NCBI GenBank assembly: GCA_943704425.1
Contig: CALSCP010002426.1
Location: 20,479-54,564, forward strand
Source of the DNA: Ministeria vibrans ATCC 50519
Taxonomy: Eukaryota > Opisthokonta > Filasterea
DNA length: 34,086 nt
Direction of reading: 5' to 3'
The position numbers and the translations under genes are program-made. The notes beneath the pieces were generated by a model. It did no database searches and was not told the origin of the DNA. It saw only the letters and a program-made list of their open reading frames with translations. Shown one piece after another: positions 1 to 10,596 of the stretch. How positions within the stretch are numbered: position 1 is the stretch's first letter; every line of letters begins with the position of its first letter.

Positions 1-95
<95 letters not shown>
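1..95. repeat. (CT)n microsatellite at the window edge
   Basis: An almost pure CT dinucleotide run fills the first 95 bases and runs off the window. On the minus strand it reads (GA)n. Confidence 0.97.
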
Positions 96-97
<2 letters not shown>

Positions 98-197
98 GTA
101 ATCGCTTGACTATCAGCTTGAGCTGCGACGCCATGTCGATGTCTGGTGTGGTGATTGTATCATAAATATCAAAATAGGTCTTCTTAATCATCATCAT
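1..197 (-). CDS. possible partial gene running off the window edge
   Basis: On the minus strand a frame opens with three ATG codons (197, 194, 191) and stays open to base 1. The first ~34 codons have a plausible protein composition, with IKKTYFDIYDTITTPDID followed by an amphipathic stretch. The frame then enters the (GA)n tract, which would encode alternating Glu-Arg. It lies only 16 bp downstream of the stop of the oxygenase gene on the same strand. A donor such as GTCAAG before the repeat could make the repeat intronic instead. I recognise no family, and it may not be a gene. Confidence 0.25.
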
Positions 198-213
198 CAC
201 ATCCGCGTCAACG

Positions 214-1899
214 TTACGTTATCTTGCCGAGAAGGCGGTCCTCTGCGTCATCTTGTTCCTTGATCCTGTCGACTTCGTCCTGCGACGCGGAGAACTTGAC
301 GGCAAGCGAGAAGCGCGCGGCCGCATAAGCCGGACTGGGTGGACGGGCGCTGTGCAGAATGGAGCAGTGGAACAGCGCAATGCGGCTGTACTTAGGTGTC
401 ACGCCTGTCACAATCTAGAGTTAACACACGTTTGAGTATGGGCAAGAGTACATATGGGGTGTTTTTCCACGGACCTCAAAGGTCTCAAAGTCGTCGGGGT
501 TCGTCGTTGCCTTGGTGGGTGCATAGAACATGGTCTCGCCGTAGGTCGGCTGTGACATGTTGGGCGTGAGGTACCTGAACGCATGAGAGAGTGTGTACGT
601 GTGAGTGTGTGTGACGCACAAGAGTATTTGCCTGGCGCTTACATGAGAAGAGTCCACTGGTCCTCTTGGTTGTTGCAGTCGTAGTGCAGGTGGGGGTCGT
701 CAAAAGTGCGCATAAGGTTGATGGAAACGTCGTAGGCAAACCACTTGTCGCGCTTGGCAGGGTCACCAATCCAGCGGACGAGCGACGTGAGCCGACGGTA
801 CAGGGCAGTGCTCATAAAGCCTGTCACGCCAGGACCCCCCAACCACTTGACATTGTCGCTGTCGTCCGTTTCGGTGATGTCCGTGTCCGAGCTCCACCGG
901 TGCCACTTGGTCATGTACTCCTGCATGCTCTCCAACTCCGCCTCGCCCAGCGCCCCGTCAAACACCGCCAGCCGATGCCGTGAGCCCGCTTTGCCCATCT
1001 GCCACGTCACCAGAGACTCAATCTCTGCCGTGCCTCCTGCAAACGCTTCTGTCGCTCCCGTAGTCGGTAGATTAGCAAACCCATCGCGACTCAGCCTCTC
1101 CTGATCGAAAAACTCTTCCTGCTTCGCCACCTCGTCACGACGTGCCTCGAGTGCCACCGACTCCGACTTGGACGCCCGCACCATCATCACGAGCGCCATT
1201 GCACGATGCACCGAGCTGGGAGGTCGCAAGAGAAATGGCACATTGGCATCCCACACAACCATGCGCCCTGGCCGAGGGTACACCGACGAGACGACGTTGG
1301 AGCGACTCGCGTCGAAGAACACAAGCTCCCCGTACCAATTCTTTGCCCATTTCGGCTCTAAGAACACCACAGCATTCACATCCCGCCCCGTCTCATCGCT
1401 GCTTGTGTTGCACGTGCACAAAATGTCGCCAAACTGAACGTAGTGGCCCGTCACCTCCATGACAAACAGCTAACCGCACCACACAAACAAAATACTCAGT
1501 TCACTGGCCCTTCCTGCCTCTCCATCCTACCTCCTCTCCGCCAATGAGCTCCTCCATTTTAGTCTTGAGAACCTTCTTCCACAAAGGGGCCTGGGAAAAT
1601 CGGTCGGGATTGACGCTGGCGATCCACGGCCATTGTGGAGTGGCACTGCGCGAGAGACGCGGCGTTGTGAGAGATGTCGCACTTTCAACAAAACAGAATT
1701 CATACCCGTCGCACACTTCGCTAGGGCTATACCCGGTCTTGATGTAGCGCCACGGGATCTCGGAATCCGTAAAGAAGGAGCGTAGGGCACGGATGCCGCG
1801 CGCGGGAAGCGCAGCATTGTCAACCTTGATGAAAGCCGCCCCAAACACACTCACCGCGCAGCCAAGCAGCAGGCCAAGCAGCAATCCTGATCGGGGCAT
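214..1899 (-). CDS. ER-targeted protein with two tandem 2OG-Fe(II) oxygenase-like domains
   Basis: Four exons (1899–1531, 1469–643, 574–475, 414–214; introns of 61, 68 and 60 bp with GT–AG ends) join in frame to give 498 residues. The N-terminus is a signal peptide (MPRSGLLLGLLLGCAVSVFG), so the product probably enters the secretory pathway. The second domain (about residues 300–490) resembles prolyl/lysyl-hydroxylase double-stranded beta-helix domains. It has HYD (H385, D387), then GETMFY, then RIALFH...HSARPPSP with H453, which fits the HxD...H iron triad. The first domain (about 40–230) has the same GELVFFD and RMVVWD...LRPPSS framework. Where HxD is expected it reads Cys-Thr-Cys (141–143), and Phe202 replaces the distal His. 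By inference domain 2 is catalytic and domain 1 structural or substrate-binding. The substrate is unknown; a collagen-type or other secretory protein is possible. Confidence 0.8.
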
Positions 1900-2369
1900 C
1901 GTACACCTCTGCTAAACAAAACGCCTGGAGAATATTGAATAATAATAAACTAAAAACTTAATTGTTATTAAGAAGAATACAACCCATTTATTTTAGAAGA
2001 AGAAGAAGAAGACATTTACAATTTAGTATCAGTCACAAACGAAAAGCGACAACACAGAAGAAGAAGAAGAAAACATTTCCAATTATTATTGTATACTATT
2101 ATTATGTTAAAATTTTAAAAAGGAAACAATGAGAAGATTAATGCAATGCTTTCGCCATAGGCTAATCCAAAAAATAGAGCGCCTATAGTCTGACCATATA
2201 CCAATAAATACACTATTGCAGCAAACGTTTGACAAATTCAAGTGTACAACACAAAACCAAAGTTGTCTTTGATTGTGTTTTGCTCTTGTTGCCTTCTTGA
2301 ATTACTTGAGTACACTCGTGTTCTTTCTTTTCTTTTGTATATGTTATACAATCATCCATGTCTATGATC
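1900..2369. other. AT-rich spacer between two minus-strand genes
   Basis: It holds the 3' untranslated region of the SMP gene and the promoter of the oxygenase gene. Two short GAA-rich blocks (about 1998–2013 and 2058–2071) are each followed by a similar ACATTT-containing sequence. I see no further gene. Confidence 0.6.
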
Positions 2370-4428
2370 TTACAGCGGACAGCAGGCAGGCATGTTCTTG
2401 GCACATCGTTTGTGGGCAGGAAAGGCACAAATGCGACAGCGCATCCCCTGGTCAGTGAGACCCCACATCACACAGCCACAGAGGGCACAGCAGGTCGCTC
2501 GCTCAAAGGTCACCACGCCAAACGAATGATTAATGCCCGTGACCGCAAGCGATCGCGTTGTGTCCTCCACTGCAAGCGCATGTACCGACTCGAGTCGCGC
2601 CGATACGGTCGACACAGTCGCGTCGAGGATTTCATTTGGCCAGCCCATCCGCAACATCAGCTCATACAGTGTTCGGCGCTCGTCCCGCACATTCTGTGTC
2701 TTGGTGCGTTCCTGTCGTACCTACATCAACATCAACATAGCTTTTCAACAATCTCTCGGGGGTGCGACCTCAACAACATTCTCTTACCATGGCAACGAGT
2801 GCGTCGGAGCGAGCCTCCGAGCCAATGTCACGCAGAGAAAGATACTCCTCGGTGTGCGCGCTGAGACGCGCCTCCTGGTGGTGGATGCAACAGTCGAGTA
2901 GCGCAAGGGCGCGCACGCCAATCTCGTCGCCGACGCAATACGATGGCAGAGTGTGCTCCCCCGTTGCATTGTGATGCATCCCATCGCGCCGGAGGCGCCG
3001 TCGGGACGTCGAAGGCGACGTCTCGGGCACATGAGGCGCCACGTACGTCGACAGTTGACGGTGCACTGCTTTGCGCTCCACGTCCGTCATGGGTACAAAT
3101 CTTACTCCATCCCCACTACGGCCATACACTCCAGTCGCTCCATCTTCCTCTGGTGGTTGTTCTCCCTCTGCATCCAAAGTACCACCGCCAGCAACTTCTC
3201 GCTCTGAACCCCCTCCGGTTGTCGTCGTCTTGGTGTTCTTTGCCTTCTTGGGCACCTCCAAAGCATGAAGCTCCAGTTGGAGACGGCCTCCAACCGCGTC
3301 GGAGCCACGCGAGCGGCGCTGTAAAGGATAGTCCTCACGCACAATGCGCCCGTGTGGAATGGCCGCAATAGGCACACTGACGAAGCCAAGCGAGACGGGG
3401 CCCATGTCCACGCCTGCATCACCAAGCGAACTCAAGACGGCACTCGACATGCGTTTCGTTGTGTTCTCGCTGAACAGGTCCACTTCAATGGTGGCGAGTG
3501 GCTCGTCGACACACACGGGAAACGTCACGTCCCAGCGCGGATTCGCACTGTCCCGCACCACTTCGCTCGTGAAGAGTGGGCCGGAGATGCCCGAGCGCCC
3601 ACACGAGACGGAGAAGAACACGTCGCACGGCTCAGGCAGAGCCGAACACCCAAGCACCGTCACGGAAATGCGGTGCTCAGTAAGTCGCTTCGGGCCCAGA
3701 TCAAAAGCGACAAATCGCGGCTCGACCATCTTGAAGTTGATCACTTCACGGATGCGCTTTGTGATGAAGCCCAGCACGGCCTTGGGCGTGTTCACATGCG
3801 CAATGCGCACGCGAAACAGAAACTCAATCTCGGGTGGCGTCACAAACGACAGTCGCACCTGCGCTGTGTTCGTGATGCGCACCATTAGACGTCCCTTGAT
3901 GCGCTTCACACCCGCCGCCACCGTCACATTGATCAAGTTGGAATACTCAATGTCCAGGTGAGGCGGGCACTCCTTGCCGTCAAAAAACACATCCAAATAC
4001 ACCACAATATCGTCTCCGATGGTGCGCGGTCGCTGCATTGTCACTTGCTCCACAAGCAACATCGAATTTCCCAGCGTACACTCCACCACCATAATCTCAC
4101 TGGCAATCCGATGTGTTTCTGCAATCTCCTTGATCGCATTGTTCAGGCTGCCGCGGATCGAATCCTCTAGCTTTGCCGTCCCAATCATATCAGCCAAAAT
4201 CTAACCAGAGCAAAAGAAAGTTACTACACAGATTCTACACTACACACATCAAGAGAGAGAGAGAGGAGAAAAAAATAAAGTGATAGAGAGAGGGAGAAAG
4301 GAGGGAGAAAGAAACAAAGTGATAGAGAGAGAGAGATAGAGAGAGAGGAGAAAGAAACAAAGTGATAGAGAGAGAGAGATAGAGGGAGAGGAGAAAGAAA
4401 CAAAGTGATAGAAGAGAAAGAAACAAAG

Positions 4429-4516
<88 letters not shown>

Positions 4517-4543
4517 GTGCACATACACACGCATACACACATA

Positions 4544-4582
<39 letters not shown>

Positions 4583-4921
4583 TCAACGAGACCTTTTTCA
4601 ATATCAAATTGAGCCTACGAGAGAAGAAAGAGAATTCAGCAACAACACATCACAACACAATCAGCTTTCGTACCATCGACACGTTTCAGGCGAACCCAAC
4701 CGCGCATCCGACAAGCCCTCAAATGCAGCGTGAATCGATTCCCCGGACACGTCCATCATCAGGTCGCGAATTGGCGGTGGATACGACGGCGTAAAGTTCT
4801 TTTCGTACAACGTTGCCGTTTTGCGAGGCTGCGCCAGCCGCCGCCGGTAGTAGCCGTACACTGCCACCTCTATTAACACTACAAGTAGTGCTCCAAAGAG
4901 CACACTCTGTGAAAAGTCCAT
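2370..4921 (-). CDS. membrane-anchored SMP–C2–C1 lipid-transfer protein
   Basis: Four exons (4921–4674, a 22-nt microexon 4614–4593, 4200–2788, 2720–2370) give 677 residues. An N-terminal hydrophobic segment (about residues 5–25) is followed by an SMP domain from about residue 75. SPETCRW ends exon 1, the microexon supplies LNLILKK, and the domain continues with ILADMIGTAKLEDSI to about residue 265. A C2 domain follows (about 265–400, VTVLGCSALPEPCDVFFSV). After a low-complexity linker and helical region comes a C1 zinc finger at about 626–675 with H-x12-C-x2-C-x13-C-x2-C-x4-H-x2-C-x6-C spacing. SMP proteins move glycerolipids at contacts between the ER and other membranes, and C1 domains bind diacylglycerol or phospholipid. 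The order TM–SMP–C2–C1 is closest in spirit to PDZD8 or extended synaptotagmins. An ER contact-site role is inferred. Confidence 0.87.
4262..4440 (-). repeat. tandem copies of the CT-rich ATCACTTTGTTTC element in an SMP-gene intron
   Basis: Read on the coding (minus) strand, this part of the intron has four good copies of CTCTATCACTTTGTTTCTTT and one degenerate copy, spaced by short CT runs. The same core recurs in other introns of the window. Confidence 0.9.
4433..4580. repeat. (GA)n followed by (CA)n microsatellites
   Basis: A pure GA run of about 80 bp (4433–4514) is followed by a CA-rich stretch (4519–4580). Both lie in the intron between the 22-nt microexon and the main exon of the SMP gene. 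Repeat length here may be inaccurate in the assembly. Confidence 0.95.
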
Positions 4922-5210
4922 GTTAAAAAAAGTGTAAAACTCTCTAAGTTATATCATTCGAGCTTTTAGTCCTTCTTTCTCACGACCTTATTTGTCGACC
5001 TATAGTTAATAGTGCAAGATTTACTGTCAACACTCTGCACTCAACTCAGTGAACTCTGATTGACGTTGCTGGAGTGAGTGATTGTCGAGTGAGCTCAACT
5101 GGATAAACTTAATATAATTTCAATTTTTTAACTCACTTTGCATCACCTCCCGGCTGAACACCCCAATAAAGAGCCCTCCCCGTTCGTCTTCCACCTCCGC
5201 ACCATTGATC
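4922..5210. promoter_or_regulatory. head-to-head promoter region between the SMP and PDCD4-like genes
   Basis: 289 bp separate two divergent start codons. The sequence is AT-rich with no ORF of note, so it must carry both promoters and both 5' leaders. I see no clear TATA box or other named element. Confidence 0.6.
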
Positions 5211-7022
5211 ATGAGTGAGGGTCTCGTCGCTGTGCCACCCCCCAAGTTTGTCGAGTCGGCCAAGGCACCCGATCCAAAACGCGGTCGCACGTCATCGTCG
5301 ACTTCCAAAACACACCATGATCCTATTGTGGGACGCACGCCATTGAAAAAAGTCGCCAAGGGCGGGGCAGGCGGAAAGGGTTCGTGGGGAAAGGTGAGAC
5401 AAACAAGAGATAACAACAACGGCCGATGCCTTGTCGACCGCGCTGTTGTACGTACCCCATCTTGGTACACACCAAGTACACTGTCCCGATCCACCAGCCG
5501 TTCACTTCTTCTTTGTTTCGCCTTTCCTTTCTTTTTCCTGAACTTGTCACTGGTGAACTTGCGATGAATAACATTGCGTTTGCGCCGTTCGCACAATGCG
5601 CATTTTGCATGGGTCAGTTCATCTCTCCTCCTGCGTTGTGTTTTCTTCAAAATTCTGTCTGATCCGCTCCCCCGTCCGACGTCAGAGACATTCTGCGCAT
5701 TAAAAAAAAAACAAAAAAAAAAAAAACAAAGCACTCTCCGCGCTTTTCCTTCGCGCCCCTCTGCCGTCGCACGACCATCGCACGACCAAACACTCACCCA
5801 CTCCGGCTCTCTTTCTTTGGTGTGCAGCCGGGGCTGGATGATCTGAAGGGAGTTGCGTCGTTGGACAAGGGCGATCCCAATTTCGAAGAGGACGACGAAG
5901 GGGCGTTTGACGACAGGTTCGCCGCGGACAATCTCGACTTGCTGCCGCAGTGTCCCGCTTCGGTATGCCGACGCAGACAATGGTGGTGGTGCATGGTGCT
6001 GACGCTGAATCTTACAAATGCCTCTTCCCTATGAAATTGATGAATGTAGCTTGCGGAGGCGGTTGACGAATACCACACATCGGCGGTCGTGTCGGGCATT
6101 GTGGACGCCATTGAGGAGCACGAGAGTGTTCAGGAGGTTCGCGCCATTGTGCTTGCGACAGCCATTGAGAAGGCTATTGAACGCCACAACGCACAGCGGG
6201 AGTTGACGTCCAATCTGATTGCTGAGCTATTTATGCAGCAGTGCGTGAGCACGGGTCATTTGGTTCGCGCATTCCAGTCACTGTTGGGTCAGCTGGACGA
6301 GCTACAGCTGGACAACCCCAATGCGAGCGAGATGCTTGCCAAGTTTCTGGCTCGGGCTATTGCCGACGACTGCCTGGCACCCAAGGCGGTGACAGAGATC
6401 AAGGCAGCAGCGGCGACGGACAGTCAGCACGCCGTGAGCAGCGCTCTTGAACAGCTGGTGAAGCGCAAGCACGCGCTGGTGCGTCTTGACACGGTGTGGG
6501 GCATTGCAGGCGGTCTTAAACCAGTGCGACTGTTGCGCAAGCGCATCTTGTTGCTGCTGCGCGAGTACATCTCGTCGTGCGACGCAGACGAGGCGACGCG
6601 CTGTCTTCGCGACCTGGACGTCCCGCACTTCCACCACGAGGTCGTCTACGAGGGCATCCTGATGGCTCTGGACCAGGGCGACCGCACTGCGTCCGCTATC
6701 ATTGCCCTCTTTGACCATTTTGCCACCGAGGGCACCCTCTCGTCCGATCAGGTGTGTATCCAAAATAATAGTATAACAATATTCTTAATATTTAGTCTTC
6801 TTTGAATGTTTATAGTTGAGCGCGGGATTCGAGCGAGTGTTTGACAGCATTGGTGAGATCTCACTGGACGTGCCCAAGGCAGCGTCGCTCCTGACGGACC
6901 TGTGCCGACGCGCAGTGGCCGCCAGTGTGATTGCGCCCGAGGTCGCCGCCAAGTGTCCCTCTGCACCAAGGGGCCGGAAACGCTATGTCAGCGAGGGCGA
7001 CGGCGGCTGCGTCAAGACATGA
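5211..7022 (+). CDS. PDCD4-like protein with tandem MA3 domains
   Basis: Four exons (5211–5393, 5828–5962, 6050–6751, 6816–7022), all joined in phase 0, give 408 residues against roughly 470 in animal PDCD4. The first MA3 domain starts near residue 115 (VSGIVDAIEE...). The region with LLLLREYISS, DLDVPHFHHEVVYEGI and FERVFDSIGEISLDVP is the second MA3 domain. The C-terminal PRGRKRYVSEGDGG is a PDCD4-family hallmark. MA3 domains bind the eIF4A helicase and compete with eIF4G, so the family represses cap-dependent translation in the cytoplasm. Exon 1 encodes a basic, low-complexity N-terminus. It shares a divergent promoter with the SMP gene and ends tail-to-tail with the BRCT gene. Confidence 0.9.
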
Positions 7023-7215
7023 GCATGTGCCTTTGTGTATTTTCTCTCTTTTTCTCTCTCTCCCTGTGTGTGTGTGTGTGTGTGTGTGCGTGTGCGTGTC
7101 TGTCAAAGTGAAGTACAATTTCTTTCGTCATTTTTGAATGTTTTTTGTAGCACTAGCCACTGTGTATCACCACCATCTTGTGATTGTCGACAATTTGTGT
7201 AATAAGTAGTTTGTT
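7023..7215. other. tail-to-tail 3' region with a (GT)n tract
   Basis: This is the convergent end of the PDCD4-like and BRCT genes. It contains a CT run and then (GT)n at about 7067–7090, probably in the 3' untranslated region of the PDCD4-like gene. Confidence 0.7.
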
Positions 7216-7566
7216 TTATACAGGTGATTTATAAACGAGATTGGACGTAAAGTCGCAGCGCTGACGGACGAGCGCCTCGAGAAGCAGCTCGACGGAGTAG
7301 ACAGAGAGACGAGCTTTGGAAAGGTAACGCCAAGCGTCGGGTTCGCGTGTCGACGACACGACGACGATTACAGGGCGCACCAAGGGAGAGTCGACGTCGA
7401 CGATACGTGCAGGGGGCTGGGCAGCCCGCGCCTCGCTTACAAAGGGTAGCGCAGAGAGGACAGTGCCACCAGCACGCTGTACGAGCGCGCTCATCGTGGC
7501 AACGTCAGGATTAATCTGTGGTGTACTACACACAAGAAAAAATAAACAATACCATACATGCGTGAG

Positions 7567-7598
<32 letters not shown>

Positions 7599-9873
7599 TG
7601 ACGTTTAATATAAAAATATATAATTATAATAATTATTATTATTATAATAATTATAATTATTATAATATAATTATATACATATGTATGTGTGGGGGAGTAT
7701 GTGCTTAATATTCGTGAGTGTGTTCAATGTGCTTAGTGTGTGTGCTAATATGATGACACTATGAGTGGAGCAGTCATCTATGCACTCATATACATATATA
7801 CGTACAAGGCAAAGGTCATGTTCTCAAAGATGCGTCCCCGTCGAGCTCGTGCAATGGCGTCCTGGATGGCGACGCCGTGCGTGCGCTCGGCGGCGGCGTC
7901 GCACAGGGCAAACCCGTCGGCAGGCAGGAAGTGATGTGCGGTCTGCGACTGCTTGAGCCAGTCGAGCGTGACGACGTGCGGTCCGGCACAGAGGGCCGCC
8001 AAGAACTTGGCAGTGCGTTTGATCTTGCCTGCAACCAAATGTGTACAAGGAGGCTCGTTGGGATCGCTACCCGTAAGCACCGTGGCCCCAAGTTGCACGG
8101 CGCATGCCGACCACTTGACGCGCTCCTGTGTGCTCACGCCCGACGTGAACAGCACACACGGCGGGCGTTCGACATGCGCCGGCTCTACACTTGCTTGCTT
8201 CTTTGCGGGCGACAGAGACGACAACTGACGACGGGCGGCAGGCGATACCGCTGCAAATGATGCGGTTGCATCGGGGTTGTGTGTGTCGTTGTCATCAAAG
8301 TGAGCATCGGTGGCGGTGCGTTTGGAACGACGCGTCGGCGAGGTGTTAGAAGGGGCGGAGGGGCTGGGTATGGGTGCTGCTGGCAGGACGAGACTGGCCT
8401 GAGGCGAATGGAGAGCATTGGAGGCATTGCGAGCATTGGCTGCGGATGGCGCAGCTTGAGCGGCCGGCAGTGGGCCACTAGAAGATGGGGCGGACGAGCC
8501 AACGGAGGCGGTGATGACGCCGGAGGAGGCGTGACCCGACCCAACGTCGGGTTCGTCGCGGGCGTCGTCTGCGGTTGATGATGCGTCGCTGAGAGCAACA
8601 GCGCGCACAACAGCGGGCTCGCGACGTTCCGCCTCAAACAACGAAGAAAACACGAGGGTGTTGGCGGCGGGAGAGAGTTCGGTGTAGCGCGGAAGAGAGG
8701 CGTCGGGCAGTGTGCGCAGGGCAAAGAGGTCCAGAAGCCAGCGCACATTGACAATGCGCACCTTCCATGCGAGCGCATACTCGTACTTTTTTCCTTTGGG
8801 CGCCAGACATATACAGTGGGTCGAGCCTCGCGTCATGGACCGGTGGAACTCGACCTCGAGGAAGAAAAGCATGTCCTGGATGAGGATACGTTCGGGATTG
8901 AGAAAGCCCGACAGGACAACGCGCAGTCGCGCGAAACTTGGATTGATCTTGCGCGTGACAATGGGTAGCATGAGCGGGTGCCAACACAGCGTCGGTGACC
9001 CTTGTGCCTCGAGCGTGTCTATCACCGCGTCAATCCAGTAGTTGGTGTGAATGTGCTTGCCGGCGCGCACGGCCGCCGCATAGTCGGACCCTTCACGGTA
9101 CATGCTGAAGAAGTGTGTGCACTCGTCAACGGAGTCGGTCACGCGTCCGCCCGCCTGTAACACCCGAGACTTGAAACCCTCAACGAGTTTCGGGTCAAGG
9201 TACTTGTAGCCATTGAAGCAAGCGACGACCTTGGTGATGGTCGGCACCGACATGTCTCTTTGAGGCAAGCGACTTCGCTCGCGCGCACATGCAAACACCA
9301 CGTCGACGGCAACCGCCACGGACCCTTCATGCCCGGGAATGTCGGTGTCTTTGCTGTTGCTCGTGTCCTGCGAGATCACATGGGTCGTGTGGCCCGGAAA
9401 GAAGTCGTCGTCGACGCGTCCGCCGTGATGGACAAGCAGCGCCACCAGCTCCGCCTTCTTCCGGTCTCCAATGCCCTCGAGATGATACAAATAGGCACAG
9501 ACATCGGTAAAGCAGGCTCTGTTGCGCGGATCGTGGTTCTCCAGCGGGATCTGGCGCGACACGCACAGGTCGACGGCGTACAGCCACGACGGCTTCACCA
9601 CATTGACGTTGGCGCGCGCTGCGAACATGAGAAGAATCAGCATCGCCGAAACGGCACACGGTGGTGCTTCTGCGTCGGTCGGTGGTCCATACCATAGACT
9701 GCCTCCGAGTGTGCAAAGTGCGCAACGGGGCTGACAACGAGCGAGGCGGACGCGTCGTCGTCGACAAGATCACCGCCATGCCGCTCGACAATGAGCGCCA
9801 GTTCCGACACTTCGTCCGCCGACCCTACCGTCTCCGCAATGAACACCCTACTGCCCGCAAGGGGACCTGGCAT
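7216..9873 (-). CDS. six-BRCT DNA-damage-response protein, PTIP/Brc1-like
   Basis: Three exons (9873–9693, 9618–7806, 7525–7216; junction phases 1 and 2) give 767 residues. Four BRCT repeats lie in the first ~370 residues. A Ser/Ala/Pro-rich linker with a basic RRSKR patch follows, and two BRCT repeats end the protein. The fifth contains LFTSGV (near residue 550), KIKRTAKFL (near 597) and HVVTLDWLKQS. These match the phosphate-binding Ser/Thr and Lys positions of C-terminal BRCT pairs in MDC1, PTIP and Brc1, which read phosphorylated H2A/H2AX tails. The four-plus-two layout is that of Brc1/Rtt107/PTIP. By inference it is a nuclear scaffold recruited to DNA damage or stalled forks. The final exon is separated by a 280-bp AT-rich intron. 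Confidence 0.85.
7566..7682. repeat. (TA)n and AT-only palindromic tract in a BRCT-gene intron
   Basis: A TA run (7566–7592) is followed by about 80 bp built almost only of A and T with overlapping self-complementary runs of ATAATTAT type. It lies wholly in the intron 7526–7805 and could extrude a hairpin. Confidence 0.9.
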
Positions 9874-10022
9874 TGTTCTTCAGGAAAGAAGTTATAAAAA
9901 TTACTAAACAATACTTACAATAGTGGATTATTTTTATATACACACTTTCTCAAATAAATCTCAAATTCTCAATTGACAATTCTCAGTTCTATTCGTTTTT
10001 CGCGTGTCCCTCAGCTAGGAAG
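9874..10022. promoter_or_regulatory. 149-bp head-to-head promoter region
   Basis: This spacer separates the start codons of the BRCT gene (minus) and the small gene at 10023 (plus). It is AT-rich with no obvious motif and must serve both genes. Confidence 0.6.
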
Positions 10023-10350
10023 ATGTCTCTTAACGCAGATATTCTTGTTGAACTGCGCGCGTTACTCGCGTCTGTTGACGAAATGTACATCACAGTTGAA
10101 TCGTTGCAAATTTGATAACTTTGTCTCTCTCTCGCTCTCTCTTTCTCTCTCGGTTTCGTTCCTTCTCTCGTACAGCAACGGAGACCTTGGTAGGCTACTC
10201 GAGGCAACGGGGCCCGGGGGCATTGTCACTCAACGAGGCGAAGAGGCGACAAAGTCCCTTGAGACATACACAAACCTTTTTGGGGCGTCGACACTCGCTG
10301 AGCAGTCGTTGGAGGTGCCTGCCGCCGAAGCGTCTCCACACGACACTTGA
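10023..10350 (+). CDS. small helical protein of unknown function (78 aa)
   Basis: Two exons (10023–10084 and 10176–10350) flank a 91-bp intron with a GTACAT donor, a CT-rich tract and a TACAG acceptor. The phase-2 junction gives 78 residues. The first ~30 residues (SLNADILVELRALLASVDEI then NGDLGRLLEAT) have heptad-like leucines and probably form a coiled-coil hairpin. The tail is acidic and polar. Size and composition fit a small subunit of a larger complex, but I recognise no family. Support is intron structure, frame continuity and a shared promoter region, not homology. Confidence 0.55.
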
Positions 10351-10596
10351 GTCACACCCCACTGCACTTTCACTCTCTTGTATGATACGCTGTACACCAC
10401 ATTGCCAATGACTGATGAGCCCAACAAGTGTTACAATCACTTGCAACGGCCAACGCGACAATGCCTGCCGACTATTTCTCGTCGTCATTCTCAATCTATC
10501 ACGATCGTTTTCACATCATTTTCCATAGTGTTTCAATATGATTCCAAAACTTGAATCTTCAATCTTCAAATTCCAATTGCATTCTCTTTTATTATA

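Noticed and set aside
4224-4607. Long frames reading poly-Ser-Leu and poly-Cys-Val
   Set aside because: They are translations of CT and CA microsatellites within an intron.
5400-5827. A separate gene in the first PDCD4-like intron
   Set aside because: Frames on both strands are short and poly-Lys/Phe-like around an A/T run, while the flanking exons splice in phase 0.
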